A stretch of DNA of 64,000 bases from Chloroflexota bacterium (GTDB taxonomy: Bacteria; Chloroflexota; Anaerolineae; Anaerolineales; UBA4823), in NCBI GenBank assembly GCA_029782365.1, contig JAKOUW010000016.1:110546-174545 (forward strand), written 5' to 3'. Of this stretch, positions 53,830-63,316 are shown in pieces (positions within the stretch are counted from its first letter, which is position 1; every line of letters starts with the position of its first letter). Position numbers and translations under genes: made by a program. The notes under the pieces are model-generated. The model was not told the origin of the DNA. It worked only from the letters and a program-made list of their open reading frames with translations, and did not search any database.

Positions 53830-55389
53830 ATGGTGAATTCGTCAAAAAATATCAAGCGGTATAATGGGTGGACTGCACTTAAGATTTTCCTCACACTTGC
53901 TTTGGCCTTATCTGGCTGCCTGCAGCAACCCACTTCGGTCTCAGCACAAAACACCAATGTCGCGATTAATCATACTCCCACAAATCCGTCGACTCTAGAA
54001 AACCATTCACTATCGACAGAAGTTGTTCCAATTACGCCCACAATAAGTCCTACTGATATATCGACTGCTCCGGCTTATTATGTTGGCCCCAATGGGTTGG
54101 ATACCAATCCAGGCACGCTCAATTCTCCTTGGAAAACTTTGACATATGCCGTTAGCCAACTTCATGCCGGCGACACCCTTTATATGATGGGCGGAACTTA
54201 TCGGGAGCATTTTTATGTCGACGTCAACGGGCTTCAGAACCAACCAATCGTGATCAGCAATTACAACAACGAAGAAGTGATATTTGATGGAACGAACATA
54301 AACTTAACAGATGGATCCCCTCTTTTTGGAATTAATGGCAGTTGGATCAATGTCAGCAATTTAACCGTTCAATATTCAAAAGGAGCTGGGATAACTGTTC
54401 GTGGAGCTCACGTTACACTCGATAATATTTTTGCTCATCACAATTGGGGGAGCGGCGTTCTATTGAGCGGCAATTATGATGTAATCCAGAACAGTCGCAT
54501 CTGGTATAACTCTGTGATGAACGAAAATGGAACCCTGCCAACTGCCTGGGCCAGTGGGGTAAGTTGCGCTCGGTATCCAGATTACTGCACGATTCGGAAA
54601 ACCACCGTTTGGAACAATTGGGGGGAAGGCATTTCCTCATTCGAGGCCCTCCACACAACGATCGAAGACAATATTTCTTATAACAACCAGATTAATATTT
54701 ATGTTTCTGATACAAAATATTCGATCACACAAAGAAATTTGTTGTACTGCACACGGGGCAATCCAATTGATGTTTACACGAGGCAAATTGGTATTTATGT
54801 GGGCGATGAAAAGGGAGTTCCAATCCCGTTGGGTGAAGCTGGTCAACGTTTTCCTTCCTCAAACAACACTTTCTTGAATAATTTGATTTTAAGGTGTGGA
54901 GATAATATTGCTTTTGTGCCAAACGTGAGTTCGGATAATTTGTTCGCCTATAATACTTTCGTGAATTCTGGTGGATCACACGAAAATATCAATGTGAAAA
55001 TTTACTCCGGTTCGGGAACAAATATTCGCTTCATTAATAACCTGATACTTCAAGAGGATGATAATCTGATCGGCGTGAATGATGGGTCGGGGGTAATTTT
55101 TGAAAATAACTTATGGTCAAAAACGCCGCCATCAGATATGGTAGGAGCCGGTATGATCATTGGCGATCCCAAACTTGCAAAAACCGGGAACCTCGCTCCC
55201 GGAGAACTCACCGCAGCCTATTTCCGTCTTTTACCAACTTCAGCAGCGATTGATCGAGGAATCCAACTATCCGATACATCCACCGACTACTTCCTCGATA
55301 TTCGAGGCAAATTACCCGATATCGGCGCAGATGAGAGCAACCCAGTTACACTGCTTCCCAGGCTCTTCTTGCCTTCAATAAGACATTGA
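53830..55389 (+). CDS. Beta-helix lipoprotein (pectate lyase/AlgG-like fold)
   Basis: A 519-aa exported protein. Signal sequence with lipobox LSGC, cysteine at residue 30, followed by a Ser/Thr/Pro-rich linker. Residues ~75-500 are a right-handed parallel beta-helix: YYVGPNGLDTNPGTLNSPWKTLTYAVSQLHAGDTLYMMGGTY is the classic DUF1565/pectate-lyase-3 entry, then many N-rich turns (VTLDNIFAHHNWGSGVLL, TTIEDNISYNNQINIYV). It ends LLPRLFLPSIRH. It is placed between export and kinase genes of the glycan locus and is probably a surface polysaccharide lyase, epimerase or binding protein. Confidence 0.82.
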   Translation: MVNSSKNIKRYNGWTALKIFLTLALALSGCLQQPTSVSAQNTNVAINHTPTNPSTLENHSLSTEVVPITPTISPTDISTAPAYYVGPNGLDTNPGTLNSPWKTLTYAVSQLHAGDTLYMMGGTYREHFYVDVNGLQNQPIVISNYNNEEVIFDGTNINLTDGSPLFGINGSWINVSNLTVQYSKGAGITVRGAHVTLDNIFAHHNWGSGVLLSGNYDVIQNSRIWYNSVMNENGTLPTAWASGVSCARYPDYCTIRKTTVWNNWGEGISSFEALHTTIEDNISYNNQINIYVSDTKYSITQRNLLYCTRGNPIDVYTRQIGIYVGDEKGVPIPLGEAGQRFPSSNNTFLNNLILRCGDNIAFVPNVSSDNLFAYNTFVNSGGSHENINVKIYSGSGTNIRFINNLILQEDDNLIGVNDGSGVIFENNLWSKTPPSDMVGAGMIIGDPKLAKTGNLAPGELTAAYFRLLPTSAAIDRGIQLSDTSTDYFLDIRGKLPDIGADESNPVTLLPRLFLPSIRH

Positions 55390-55416
55390 TGACAACCTGA
55401 AGCTTTGATCATTAGT

Positions 55417-57078
55417 TCAATTGATTGTCGCTTTCTTATCCTCGGCGAAAGGGAGATTTTTCTTGCTAAATCGATTACGTTTGTTTTCCTGTTTCTTTTG
55501 ATGTTCACCGAAGTAGTAGTTACGGAAATAATAGCGATAACGAGCATCCTTAAAATTAACATCGTTAATCACAAAACCTAAGAGTTTCTTCCCCTGACGG
55601 TCTAAGGCTTCAGCCATCCGCCGAACTGCATTGAGTTTTGTGCGTCCAGCACGAACCACGATCAAAATCCCGTCCACCAATGGAGCTAGCACAGCCGCAT
55701 CAGTTACCGTCAGGAAAGCTGGGCTGTCGATCAGGACAATATCATTCTGCATTTCTAGTACAGCGATGATTTGTGCCGTGCGTTTGGAAGCTAACATCTC
55801 AGCAGGATCACGTGGCACGGGCCCGGCCGTCAGTAAACTGAGATCTTTTTGAACGGCCTGTTGAAGAATTCCATCCAGGTTCAGATCAGTCTGGTCATAA
55901 CAATTCGAGAGACCGGTGCGATTGTGGCCATTAATCGATTGGTGGAGGCGCGGCCAGCGCATATCAGCATCCACCAGCGCTGTGCGCATGCCTTGGCGGG
56001 AAAAGGCAACCGCCAGGTTTGCAGTTACTGTCGTTTTGCCCGTTGTCGGAGTCGGGCTGGTTACTAAAATTGTATGTTTCGGGCGGTTGGCATATTGCAC
56101 ATTCGTCCGCAGGATACGATAGGCTTCTGCAACGGTTGACTGAGGATCGTCACGCACAATAAGAGTCGATTCGGCTGTTTTGTAATGTGAAATCACGCCC
56201 AGAATAGGGAGGTTCAACAGGTTAACGAGGCTTTCCGGGTCGCGTACACTGTCATCCAGCAAATTAACAACTGTTAACACACCAGCAGTAAGAAGCATAC
56301 CAATCAATGCTGCCAGAACAATGTATTGAGGCTCAACCGGGTTTACCGGCGTATTGGCCACAACTGCAGGATCGACCTGAACAACAATCGTGACGGCCTG
56401 AGCTTCAGCCATACGCAATTGCTCGAAGCTTGAAACCAGGGTTGCATAGATTTGTCGATATTGTGTCTGGCGAGTAGTTAGACGATCTTTCTCTTCCTGA
56501 TCGACAGCCGAAATTAACTGAGTCGCAACTTCTTGCAGCTGAGTCTCCATTTCGGTCAATTGTTTGCTGAGATTATCTTTCGATTGTGCGAACCGCAGAT
56601 CCTGCAAATTCTGAATGCGTTCAGCAAACACTGTTCCCAACATGTTGGCGATATTGGCCGCCCTGGCCGGGTCCGTATCTTTTACTGTCACACGAATTAA
56701 CTGAGTTTCCTGAATCAGATTGATACTGATTTGAGATTTTAATTTCAACGGACTGATCTGGATTTTAAGCCGGTCAACAACGTCTTGTAGAACAGGCAGA
56801 TTAGTGAGCATCTGGCTGTAGGTCTGGGCCATATAACCACTAGGAACGATTGACGATTGGCTTGTGTCAATCATACGCGAAGCTGGTGGTTCACTGACCA
56901 ACAGCAATGTGGAAGCGCTGTAAATTGAGGTCGTTTGAGTAGATATGTAATACGTTGCCAATCCAACGATAAAACCGATACCCACAATCAGCCATATCCA
57001 GTGCCAATACAGCAAGAAATACTCGCGAATATCAATCGATAATCCAAGTTGTTGCGCGCCTTTTGATTCATCGGTCAT
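55417..57078 (-). CDS. Wzc-like polysaccharide co-polymerase/BY-kinase
   Basis: A 553-aa protein. The N-terminal Wzz domain has TM1 (~25-45), coiled coil (~160-210) and a second TM (~240-265). The kinase domain follows: Walker A SPTPTTGKTTVTANLA, Walker A' ALVDADMRWPRLHQ, Walker B DIVLIDSPAF, and VRAGRTKLNAVRR. A tyrosine cluster (RYRYYFRNYYFGEHQ) near the end is the autophosphorylation site type of BY-kinases. ATG 57078 is favoured over a GTG 18 nt upstream because AGGGAC lies 6 nt before it. It controls glycan chain length and export. Confidence 0.92.
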   Translation of the reverse strand: MTDESKGAQQLGLSIDIREYFLLYWHWIWLIVGIGFIVGLATYYISTQTTSIYSASTLLLVSEPPASRMIDTSQSSIVPSGYMAQTYSQMLTNLPVLQDVVDRLKIQISPLKLKSQISINLIQETQLIRVTVKDTDPARAANIANMLGTVFAERIQNLQDLRFAQSKDNLSKQLTEMETQLQEVATQLISAVDQEEKDRLTTRQTQYRQIYATLVSSFEQLRMAEAQAVTIVVQVDPAVVANTPVNPVEPQYIVLAALIGMLLTAGVLTVVNLLDDSVRDPESLVNLLNLPILGVISHYKTAESTLIVRDDPQSTVAEAYRILRTNVQYANRPKHTILVTSPTPTTGKTTVTANLAVAFSRQGMRTALVDADMRWPRLHQSINGHNRTGLSNCYDQTDLNLDGILQQAVQKDLSLLTAGPVPRDPAEMLASKRTAQIIAVLEMQNDIVLIDSPAFLTVTDAAVLAPLVDGILIVVRAGRTKLNAVRRMAEALDRQGKKLLGFVINDVNFKDARYRYYFRNYYFGEHQKKQENKRNRFSKKNLPFAEDKKATIN

Positions 57079-57553
57079 AGATAAGTCCCTTTGCACTTAA
57101 AGCAATTCCCCTGAACACCACACCCGGGGATAGGGTTCCACAATGATCCGCACGAATACCAATAAATTGTTACTTAGAAGTATACCCCACAACAGGGAGA
57201 GCACCAATAAACCCACTTAACTCTCAGCTCTAACGACTCTTTTACAAGCTCCGCCCTTTCGACATAAGTCGAATAATCGCCGCTATATGTTTAACGCATC
57301 GAAAAGGGAAAAGTGTCTATGGAACATGTGGATTTTTCCGATAATTCGAGCTGCTAAATGAGAGCTAAGAGATCTCTCATAATTTTAATATTATTACATT
57401 CGATGAGAATTGTCAACTCAAAACAAGGTTATTTTAAGGTTTCACCGAAAAGACTCATCTTCGATTGAACGACTGCACTCGCATCTCGTCATGAACGAGT
57501 TATTGGACAAGCAAGTATGATTTCCCCTATTCTAGCTTGGTTTCTTGGTAACT
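57079..57553. other. Divergent intergenic region
   Basis: An AT-rich gap of about 475 bp lies upstream of both divergent genes. It holds no convincing gene. A TGAGAG-N9-CTCTCA repeat is visible near 57360-57380, with AGAGATCTCT inside, but its role is unknown. The first ~140 bp next to the kinase gene is the probable leader and promoter of that gene, without a clear -35/-10. Confidence 0.4.
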
Positions 57554-57582
57554 TTTCCACACTTAAACAAAACGCTTATAAT
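57554..57582 (+). promoter_or_regulatory. Promoter of the GT-like membrane protein gene
   Basis: TTTCCA (57554-57559, 4 of 6 to TTGACA) and a perfect TATAAT (57577-57582) are separated by 17 bp. Transcription would start about 57589, roughly 27 nt before the preferred ATG. Confidence 0.6.
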
Positions 57583-57615
57583 AGGTAGAATCAATTCAAC
57601 AGCGTGGGACGATTT

Positions 57616-58800
57616 ATGATAAAAAAAATGATTACCACCTTCCGGAACCGGGATGACTTGATCTTCTTGGCAGTTGGCCTGGCAGCGGCATTCGTCTTGC
57701 GCCTTCTGCTGCGCGGCTTTGTAACCGGCGATGCAGTCACAGGTTTCATTCCCTGGTATGAATATATCGAAAGCCAGGGTGGCATTCCGGCCCTGGGACA
57801 TGCATTCTCTGGATATCCTCCGCTTTACCTGTATATGCTCACCACCGCTTACTACCTGAACCATTATGTGCTTCACCTGAGCAATTTGGTGGCGATCAAA
57901 CTGGTTGCGATCCCGTTTGACTTTTTCGCAGCTTATTGGTTCGGCAAAATCGTTCATCTCAAGTACCCCAATAAAACAGTCGCTGTGCTTTCGATGGTAT
58001 TGTTCTTATTGCTGCCCACAGTCTTCATCAATTCAGCTATGTGGGGGCAAATTGACGGGATATTTACCTCCTTCATGCTCGCAGCGTTCTATTTTTTACT
58101 TCGCAAAAAAGAGTTCTGGGCGATGACGATGTTCGGCCTGGCATTATCCATCAAATTCCAGGCAATTTTTATAGCTCCGTTTTTGTTGATCTTGATTTTA
58201 AGGCGCAACCTGTCTTTGCGCTCACTGTTTATCCCCATTTTCATCTACATTCTCACACTTCTGCCTGCCTGGGCTCTTGGCCGGCCTATCGATGAACTGC
58301 TCCTGTTATATTACAACCAGGTTGGCGCCTTTTCGGATCTCTCTTTGAATGCGCCTACGTTTTACGCTTTGGTTGACCCAACAGTAAATTATTTATTCAA
58401 CTCCGCCGGCGTCCTGGTAGCTTTTATGCTGGTTTTGGCTGTGGTTTACGCGCTTTATAAACTCAATCCACCTCTCGATGATGGTTTATTGATCAATCTG
58501 GCAGCGGTTTGCCTGTTGTTCGTGCCTTATATCCTTCCGAAAATGCATGAGCGCTATTTTTACCCGGCTGAAGTCTTTTTCTTGTTGGCGGCTTTTTATC
58601 GGCCGCGCCTGGCGTTTGTTCCGGTGATACTGCAAATCGCTGCCCTGGCGACGTATAACAACTATTTATTCGGCCGCACCTTCCTTTCCTTATCGACTGA
58701 CAGTCTGCTTATGCTGGCTGTGCTGGTCTATTGCATGTACGACCTGGCTCAGCAGGTGATGCTGCGGCGGAGAAATGGCACATTACCAGCTTTTCAGTGA
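57616..58800 (+). CDS. Polytopic membrane glycosyltransferase-like protein (GT87/PIG-M style)
   Basis: A 394-aa protein with about 10 TM segments. It has FVTGDAVTGFIPWYEYI in the first luminal loop, with the acidic pair expected for polyprenyl-sugar-using GT-C enzymes, the WGQIDGIFTSF motif and KMHERYFYPAEVFFLL near the end, as in GT87 (DUF2029) and related mannosyltransferases. It would use a lipid-linked sugar on the outer face of the membrane. A GTG at 57604 is also in frame. Promoter and the adjacent glycan locus fit a cell-envelope glycosylation role. Confidence 0.75.
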   Translation: MIKKMITTFRNRDDLIFLAVGLAAAFVLRLLLRGFVTGDAVTGFIPWYEYIESQGGIPALGHAFSGYPPLYLYMLTTAYYLNHYVLHLSNLVAIKLVAIPFDFFAAYWFGKIVHLKYPNKTVAVLSMVLFLLLPTVFINSAMWGQIDGIFTSFMLAAFYFLLRKKEFWAMTMFGLALSIKFQAIFIAPFLLILILRRNLSLRSLFIPIFIYILTLLPAWALGRPIDELLLLYYNQVGAFSDLSLNAPTFYALVDPTVNYLFNSAGVLVAFMLVLAVVYALYKLNPPLDDGLLINLAAVCLLFVPYILPKMHERYFYPAEVFFLLAAFYRPRLAFVPVILQIAALATYNNYLFGRTFLSLSTDSLLMLAVLVYCMYDLAQQVMLRRRNGTLPAFQ

Positions 58801-58851
58801 ACAGTTTTATAATACAAATTGGAGAAGAAACCCGGGTATGGATTATTTTGA

Positions 58852-61800
58852 ATGAATGATCCGATCAGGCTTTTACTGGTCGAAGACGATGAAGATGATG
58901 CCTTCTTCCTGATTCGCGAGTTGCGCCGCTCAGGTATGGATCTTGAATATGAGCAGGTATTAACTGCGCCAGCTTTTGAGCAGGCATTAAAAAGCAAAAC
59001 CTGGGATGCCATTGTATCGGATTACAACTTACCCAGTTTTAGCGCTCCAAAAGCGCTCGAAATTCTCAAAAAAACCGGTTTGGATGTACCTTTTGTTGTT
59101 GTCTCCGGGGCAATTGGGGAAGAGACCGCGGTCGATCTTATGCGAGCCGGCGCTCACGATTATTTCGTCAAAGGAAAATTGAACCGCCTGGCCGAGGCGC
59201 TGCGGCGAGAAATTCGTGACACCAAAGTGCGGCAGCATCAACGCCATGCTGAGCAGGCCTTGCGCGAAAGCGAAGAACAACTCCGCCTCCTTTTCGAACG
59301 CTCCCGGGACGCCATATTTATTATTGACCGTAAAACTGGCCAATATTTAGATGCCAACCAGTCAGCCGAAAGTCTGACCGGTCGTTCTATCGAGGCTTTA
59401 AGAAGCCTGACAGTCCAAAGCGTAACTCCAGAAAGCGCCGCGGAATGGCTGCGAATTGCAGAATACTGTGACAAGCCAACCGCCCTGGGCAATGTCAATT
59501 ATTTACAACCCGACGATAATATACGCACAGCATCCATGACGATGTTACCTATAAATGCAGAACGCATTTTTGGAATCGCCCACGACATCACAGAGCAACT
59601 ACAAAATGAAACTGCCTTGAAGAATCGTGCGCAAGAATTGGAAGCCCTGTACCATACGTCCCTTAAGATCAACGCCCAGGCCGATTTATTCTCGCTTTTA
59701 CAAACCATTGTCGAACAGGCGACTAACCTGGTGAATGCATCCATGGGTGGGTTGTATCTCCTTCGAAACGATGAGAAATCGTTGGAGCTGGTTGTAGCTC
59801 ATAATTTACCCGGCGAAATGTTAGGGGCCAGGCTCAAACTCGGGGAAGGTTTGTCTGGGCGGGTAGCTCAATCTGGCGAAGTCATGATGGTGTCAGATTA
59901 TAAAACCTGGAATGGACAAGCTGACATCTACAAGGACTCTCCGTTTCGCCGTGTATTGGGGGCGCCGCTCAAGGTGAAAGAGAATGTTATCGGCGTCATT
60001 AACGTAACAGATGATGCGAAAACGGGATCCTATACACCAGATCAAGTACGCCTGGTCAGCCTATTTGCCGATCAGGCTGCCATTGCTGTTGAAAATGCCC
60101 GCCTGTTAGACAACCTCCAACACGAATTAAACGAACGCAAACAAGCTGAACAGTCATTGCGTTCGACGCAGACTTTTTTGGATAATGTTCTCAGGGCTGT
60201 GCCGCTGGGTATCGGTGTTTACAATATTAAAACCCGGCAGATGGAATTTGATAACGAGTTGAACTCCGTGTACAGCGGATCGAACCGCGCGAAGTTCAAC
60301 AACCTGAGCGACCTGGAACTTTGGGCGATGGTTCATCCTGACGACCGGCAGCGGCGAGTCGATTTTATGCAGCAGCTCAAATCCTTGCAAGATGGCGAGG
60401 TAAGAGAAATCGAAATTCGGCGCAAAAATGTGAATGAGGATTGGAGATGGTATCTCCACCGATATTATGTATTCGAAAGAGATCAAACTGGCGAAATTCA
60501 AAAACTGCTGACGGTGATCGAAGATGTCACTGAGCGCAAATTTGCCGAACAAGCTCTGCAGCACCAATTGAAAGAACTCATCTCTTTACACGAAATTGCT
60601 CGAGCTGGCATTCAAGCCGATTCAATCGACGGTCTGATTTCATTTATCACCACTGAGATTAGTGCTTCTTTTTATCCGGAGAATTTTGGTTTTCTAATTC
60701 TTGATGAAACTCTAGAATTCCTGACTCCTCATCCCAGCTACCGAGGGATTGATGTCGCCATTCCTCGCAAGGTCGGTGTGGACGACTGCCTGTCTGGAGA
60801 GGTGGTGTTAACTGGGAAACCGATTCGCCTTGGAAACGTCAAAACTAATCCCAAATACTATGAAGTGACCCACAGCATTCAATCTGAATTATGTGTGCCG
60901 ATAAAGGTCGGTGAAAAAATACTGGGCGTGATCAACACGGAAAGCAGCCTGGAAAATCACTTCACAGAAAACGATGAACGGCTGTTGACCACCATCGCGG
61001 GACAAACAGGCATCGCCATTGAGAGGATTCGCCTGTTCGAGTCCGAACGGAAACGCCGCCAAGAGGCAGAGACTTTGCGCCAGGCTACTGCGGCATTATC
61101 CACCTCCTTAGACCTTGATCAAGTTTTGGAATCGATGCTCAAATCGCTAAAGCAGGTGGTTCCCTACGACAGCGCGGCGGTATTCTTGCGAGAAGGAGAA
61201 TTCCTGTATATTCGCGTGGTGGAGGGTATCGAGGAAGCAGAAGAATTACTCTCACAATCCTTCCCTGCGGACGATGCGCTATTCCAGGAAATGGCTTTGA
61301 GCAGCAAACCTGTCATCCTGGCTGATGCACAAAAAGATCCTCGGTTCAAAATGTGGGGCAATACATCGTACACGCGCGGCTGGTTGAGCGTTCCTCTGAT
61401 TTGGCGAGAAAACATCATCGGCTTTATCACCCTGGACAGTCGGGTTCCGGCGGCTTACTCTCAAGAAGAAGCGGCTCTGGCTCAAGCCTTTGCTCACCAG
61501 GCAGCCGCGGCAATTGAAAATGCCCGCCTGTTTGAAGGCCTGGAAAATTCCCTGCTCGATTTGAACCAGGCGTACGAATCGACAATCGAGGGTTGGTCGC
61601 GAGCGATGGATTTGCGCGACAAAGAGACGGAAGGCCATACGTTGAGAGTCACGAAAATGACAGTCCAGTTGGCCGAAAAAATGGGTATCACCGGCAAAGA
61701 TCTCATCCACATTCGCTACGGCGCTTTGCTGCATGACATCGGCAAATTGGGTGTTCCTGACCGCATTTTACTAAAACCCGATGCCCTTACAGCCGAGGAA

Positions 61801-62139
61801 TGGGTGATCATGCGGAGGCATCCTGTTTATGCTCATCAAATGTTATCGGGAGTGGAATACTTGCAGCCATCCCTCGATATCCCTTATCGCCATCATGAAC
61901 GCTGGGATGGCAGCGGTTACCCAGGGGGTCTGAAAGGAGAAGAAATACCATTGTCGGCGCGTTTATTTGCGGTGGTTGATGTTTGGGATGCATTAACCTC
62001 AGATCGCCCATACCGTCCTGCCTGGACTAGCCAGGAAGCGCTCGAGTATATTATCGCTTGCTCAGGCAAGCATTTCGAACCTTATGTGGTTGAAAAATTT
62101 CTTGAAATCATCCAACCCGTTCTTCAACAAAACGGCTAA
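58852..62139 (+). CDS. REC-PAS-GAF-PAS-GAF-GAF-HD-GYP signalling protein
   Basis: A 1095-aa protein. REC receiver domain (1-125) with phosphoacceptor D57 (VSDYNLPS). PAS (~145-255, LFERSRDAIFIIDRKTGQYLDANQSAESLTG). GAF (~270-415). PAS_3-like (~435-560, VHPDDRQRR). Two more GAF domains (~575-720 and ~740-890). The C-terminal HD-GYP (~905-1090) has LLHDIGKLGVPD, HHERWDGSGYPGGLKGEEIP and DVWDALTSDRPYRPAW, with metal His/Asp and the GYP motif intact. It is predicted to hydrolyse cyclic di-GMP in response to phosphorylation and ligand or redox signals. No TM helix, so cytoplasmic. Confidence 0.93.
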   Translation: MNDPIRLLLVEDDEDDAFFLIRELRRSGMDLEYEQVLTAPAFEQALKSKTWDAIVSDYNLPSFSAPKALEILKKTGLDVPFVVVSGAIGEETAVDLMRAGAHDYFVKGKLNRLAEALRREIRDTKVRQHQRHAEQALRESEEQLRLLFERSRDAIFIIDRKTGQYLDANQSAESLTGRSIEALRSLTVQSVTPESAAEWLRIAEYCDKPTALGNVNYLQPDDNIRTASMTMLPINAERIFGIAHDITEQLQNETALKNRAQELEALYHTSLKINAQADLFSLLQTIVEQATNLVNASMGGLYLLRNDEKSLELVVAHNLPGEMLGARLKLGEGLSGRVAQSGEVMMVSDYKTWNGQADIYKDSPFRRVLGAPLKVKENVIGVINVTDDAKTGSYTPDQVRLVSLFADQAAIAVENARLLDNLQHELNERKQAEQSLRSTQTFLDNVLRAVPLGIGVYNIKTRQMEFDNELNSVYSGSNRAKFNNLSDLELWAMVHPDDRQRRVDFMQQLKSLQDGEVREIEIRRKNVNEDWRWYLHRYYVFERDQTGEIQKLLTVIEDVTERKFAEQALQHQLKELISLHEIARAGIQADSIDGLISFITTEISASFYPENFGFLILDETLEFLTPHPSYRGIDVAIPRKVGVDDCLSGEVVLTGKPIRLGNVKTNPKYYEVTHSIQSELCVPIKVGEKILGVINTESSLENHFTENDERLLTTIAGQTGIAIERIRLFESERKRRQEAETLRQATAALSTSLDLDQVLESMLKSLKQVVPYDSAAVFLREGEFLYIRVVEGIEEAEELLSQSFPADDALFQEMALSSKPVILADAQKDPRFKMWGNTSYTRGWLSVPLIWRENIIGFITLDSRVPAAYSQEEAALAQAFAHQAAAAIENARLFEGLENSLLDLNQAYESTIEGWSRAMDLRDKETEGHTLRVTKMTVQLAEKMGITGKDLIHIRYGALLHDIGKLGVPDRILLKPDALTAEEWVIMRRHPVYAHQMLSGVEYLQPSLDIPYRHHERWDGSGYPGGLKGEEIPLSARLFAVVDVWDALTSDRPYRPAWTSQEALEYIIACSGKHFEPYVVEKFLEIIQPVLQQNG

Positions 62140-62213
62140 AACCAGCACATTCAAAACTAGCTAAGGATATCGCTGGCCATAATTGAGCTGCAAAGACATT
62201 TCTCGGACCATCA

Positions 62214-63224
62214 TTAGATCGAACCGAACAGCCTGAGAAAAACCTGCACAACCTCTGGATCAAGATGCAGGCCGACTTGAGATTTAATATAATGCAAAGC
62301 GTATTCCTTAGAACGCGCTGGGCGGTAAGGTCGGTTGGATATGATCGCATCCCAAACATCAGCAATCATGAATATCCGGGCAGATTGGGGAATTTCATCG
62401 CCTTTGAGGCCGCGAGGATAACCAGTTCCATTCCACTTTTCGTGGTGACAATATGGGATTTCAATCGCTGGGCGCAAATATTCAATATCCTTCAACATCT
62501 CATAAGCATAGGTAGGATGCTTTTTCATTATTTCCCACTCTTCCGGGGTTAAAACATCGGGTTTATGCAGGATAGCATCTGGAATTCCAAGCTTACCCAT
62601 ATCATGTAAGAGCGAGCCGCGCCGAATATTTACCTGCGCCGCCTCATCCACACCCATTTCTTGCGCTAACTCAAGGCTCATTTCGGTGACACGCTGGCTG
62701 TGCCCTTCCGTTTCGCGGTCACGCAGGTCCATCGCTCGCGACCATCCATAGATCGTTTCGTCATATGCTTGTTGCAGCTTCCCGTGACTGGTTTCCAACG
62801 CTTTCAGGGCGCTTTCCAGGCGTGCTCGTTCGAGATTCAGCTTCCGGTAGCGATCTAACCGAATAATTGTGCGCAGACGAGCGCGCAGTTCAAGCCGGTC
62901 GATAGGCTTTGACAAGAAATCATCTGCTCCAGCATTCAAACCCTTCAGCTTCATTTCACGGTCGTCGAAGGCTGTAATCATTAAAATCGGAACCTCTGCC
63001 AGGCGGTCTTGCGAGCGCAGCAAATGACATACTTCGAAACCATCCATACCCGGCATCATCAGATCCAATAAAATGACATCGGGAAACAACGAAGTCGCCA
63101 ATGATACGCCCTCTGACCCATTACGAGCAAATTGCAAATTATATCCTTCCGCTGCCAGGAGAGCCTCCAGGCTCTCAAAAACTGCTGGCTCATCGTCGAT
63201 GACTAAAATACAAGGCTGCGGCAT
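62214..63224 (-). CDS. REC-HD-GYP response regulator
   Basis: A 336-aa two-domain response regulator. REC domain (1-125) with D54 (LLDLMMPGMDG) and K of FLSKP. A short coiled coil follows, then HD-GYP (~155-330): EGHSQRVTEMSLELAQ, LLHDMGKLGIPD, HHEKWNGTGYPRGLKGDEIP, ADVWDAIISNRPYRPA. GGAGGT precedes the ATG. It converges on its paralogue and shares with it the YDETIYGWSRAMDLRDRETEG-type entry segment. Predicted phosphodiesterase of cyclic di-GMP. Confidence 0.93.
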   Translation of the reverse strand: MPQPCILVIDDEPAVFESLEALLAAEGYNLQFARNGSEGVSLATSLFPDVILLDLMMPGMDGFEVCHLLRSQDRLAEVPILMITAFDDREMKLKGLNAGADDFLSKPIDRLELRARLRTIIRLDRYRKLNLERARLESALKALETSHGKLQQAYDETIYGWSRAMDLRDRETEGHSQRVTEMSLELAQEMGVDEAAQVNIRRGSLLHDMGKLGIPDAILHKPDVLTPEEWEIMKKHPTYAYEMLKDIEYLRPAIEIPYCHHEKWNGTGYPRGLKGDEIPQSARIFMIADVWDAIISNRPYRPARSKEYALHYIKSQVGLHLDPEVVQVFLRLFGSI

Positions 63225-63316
63225 TCAATGACCTCCGGATTGTGGAAGATAGAAACCAAAAATCATGATCATTTTTTAAACGAATGATTAATCCGATTTT
63301 GTAGATAAATTGCTCT

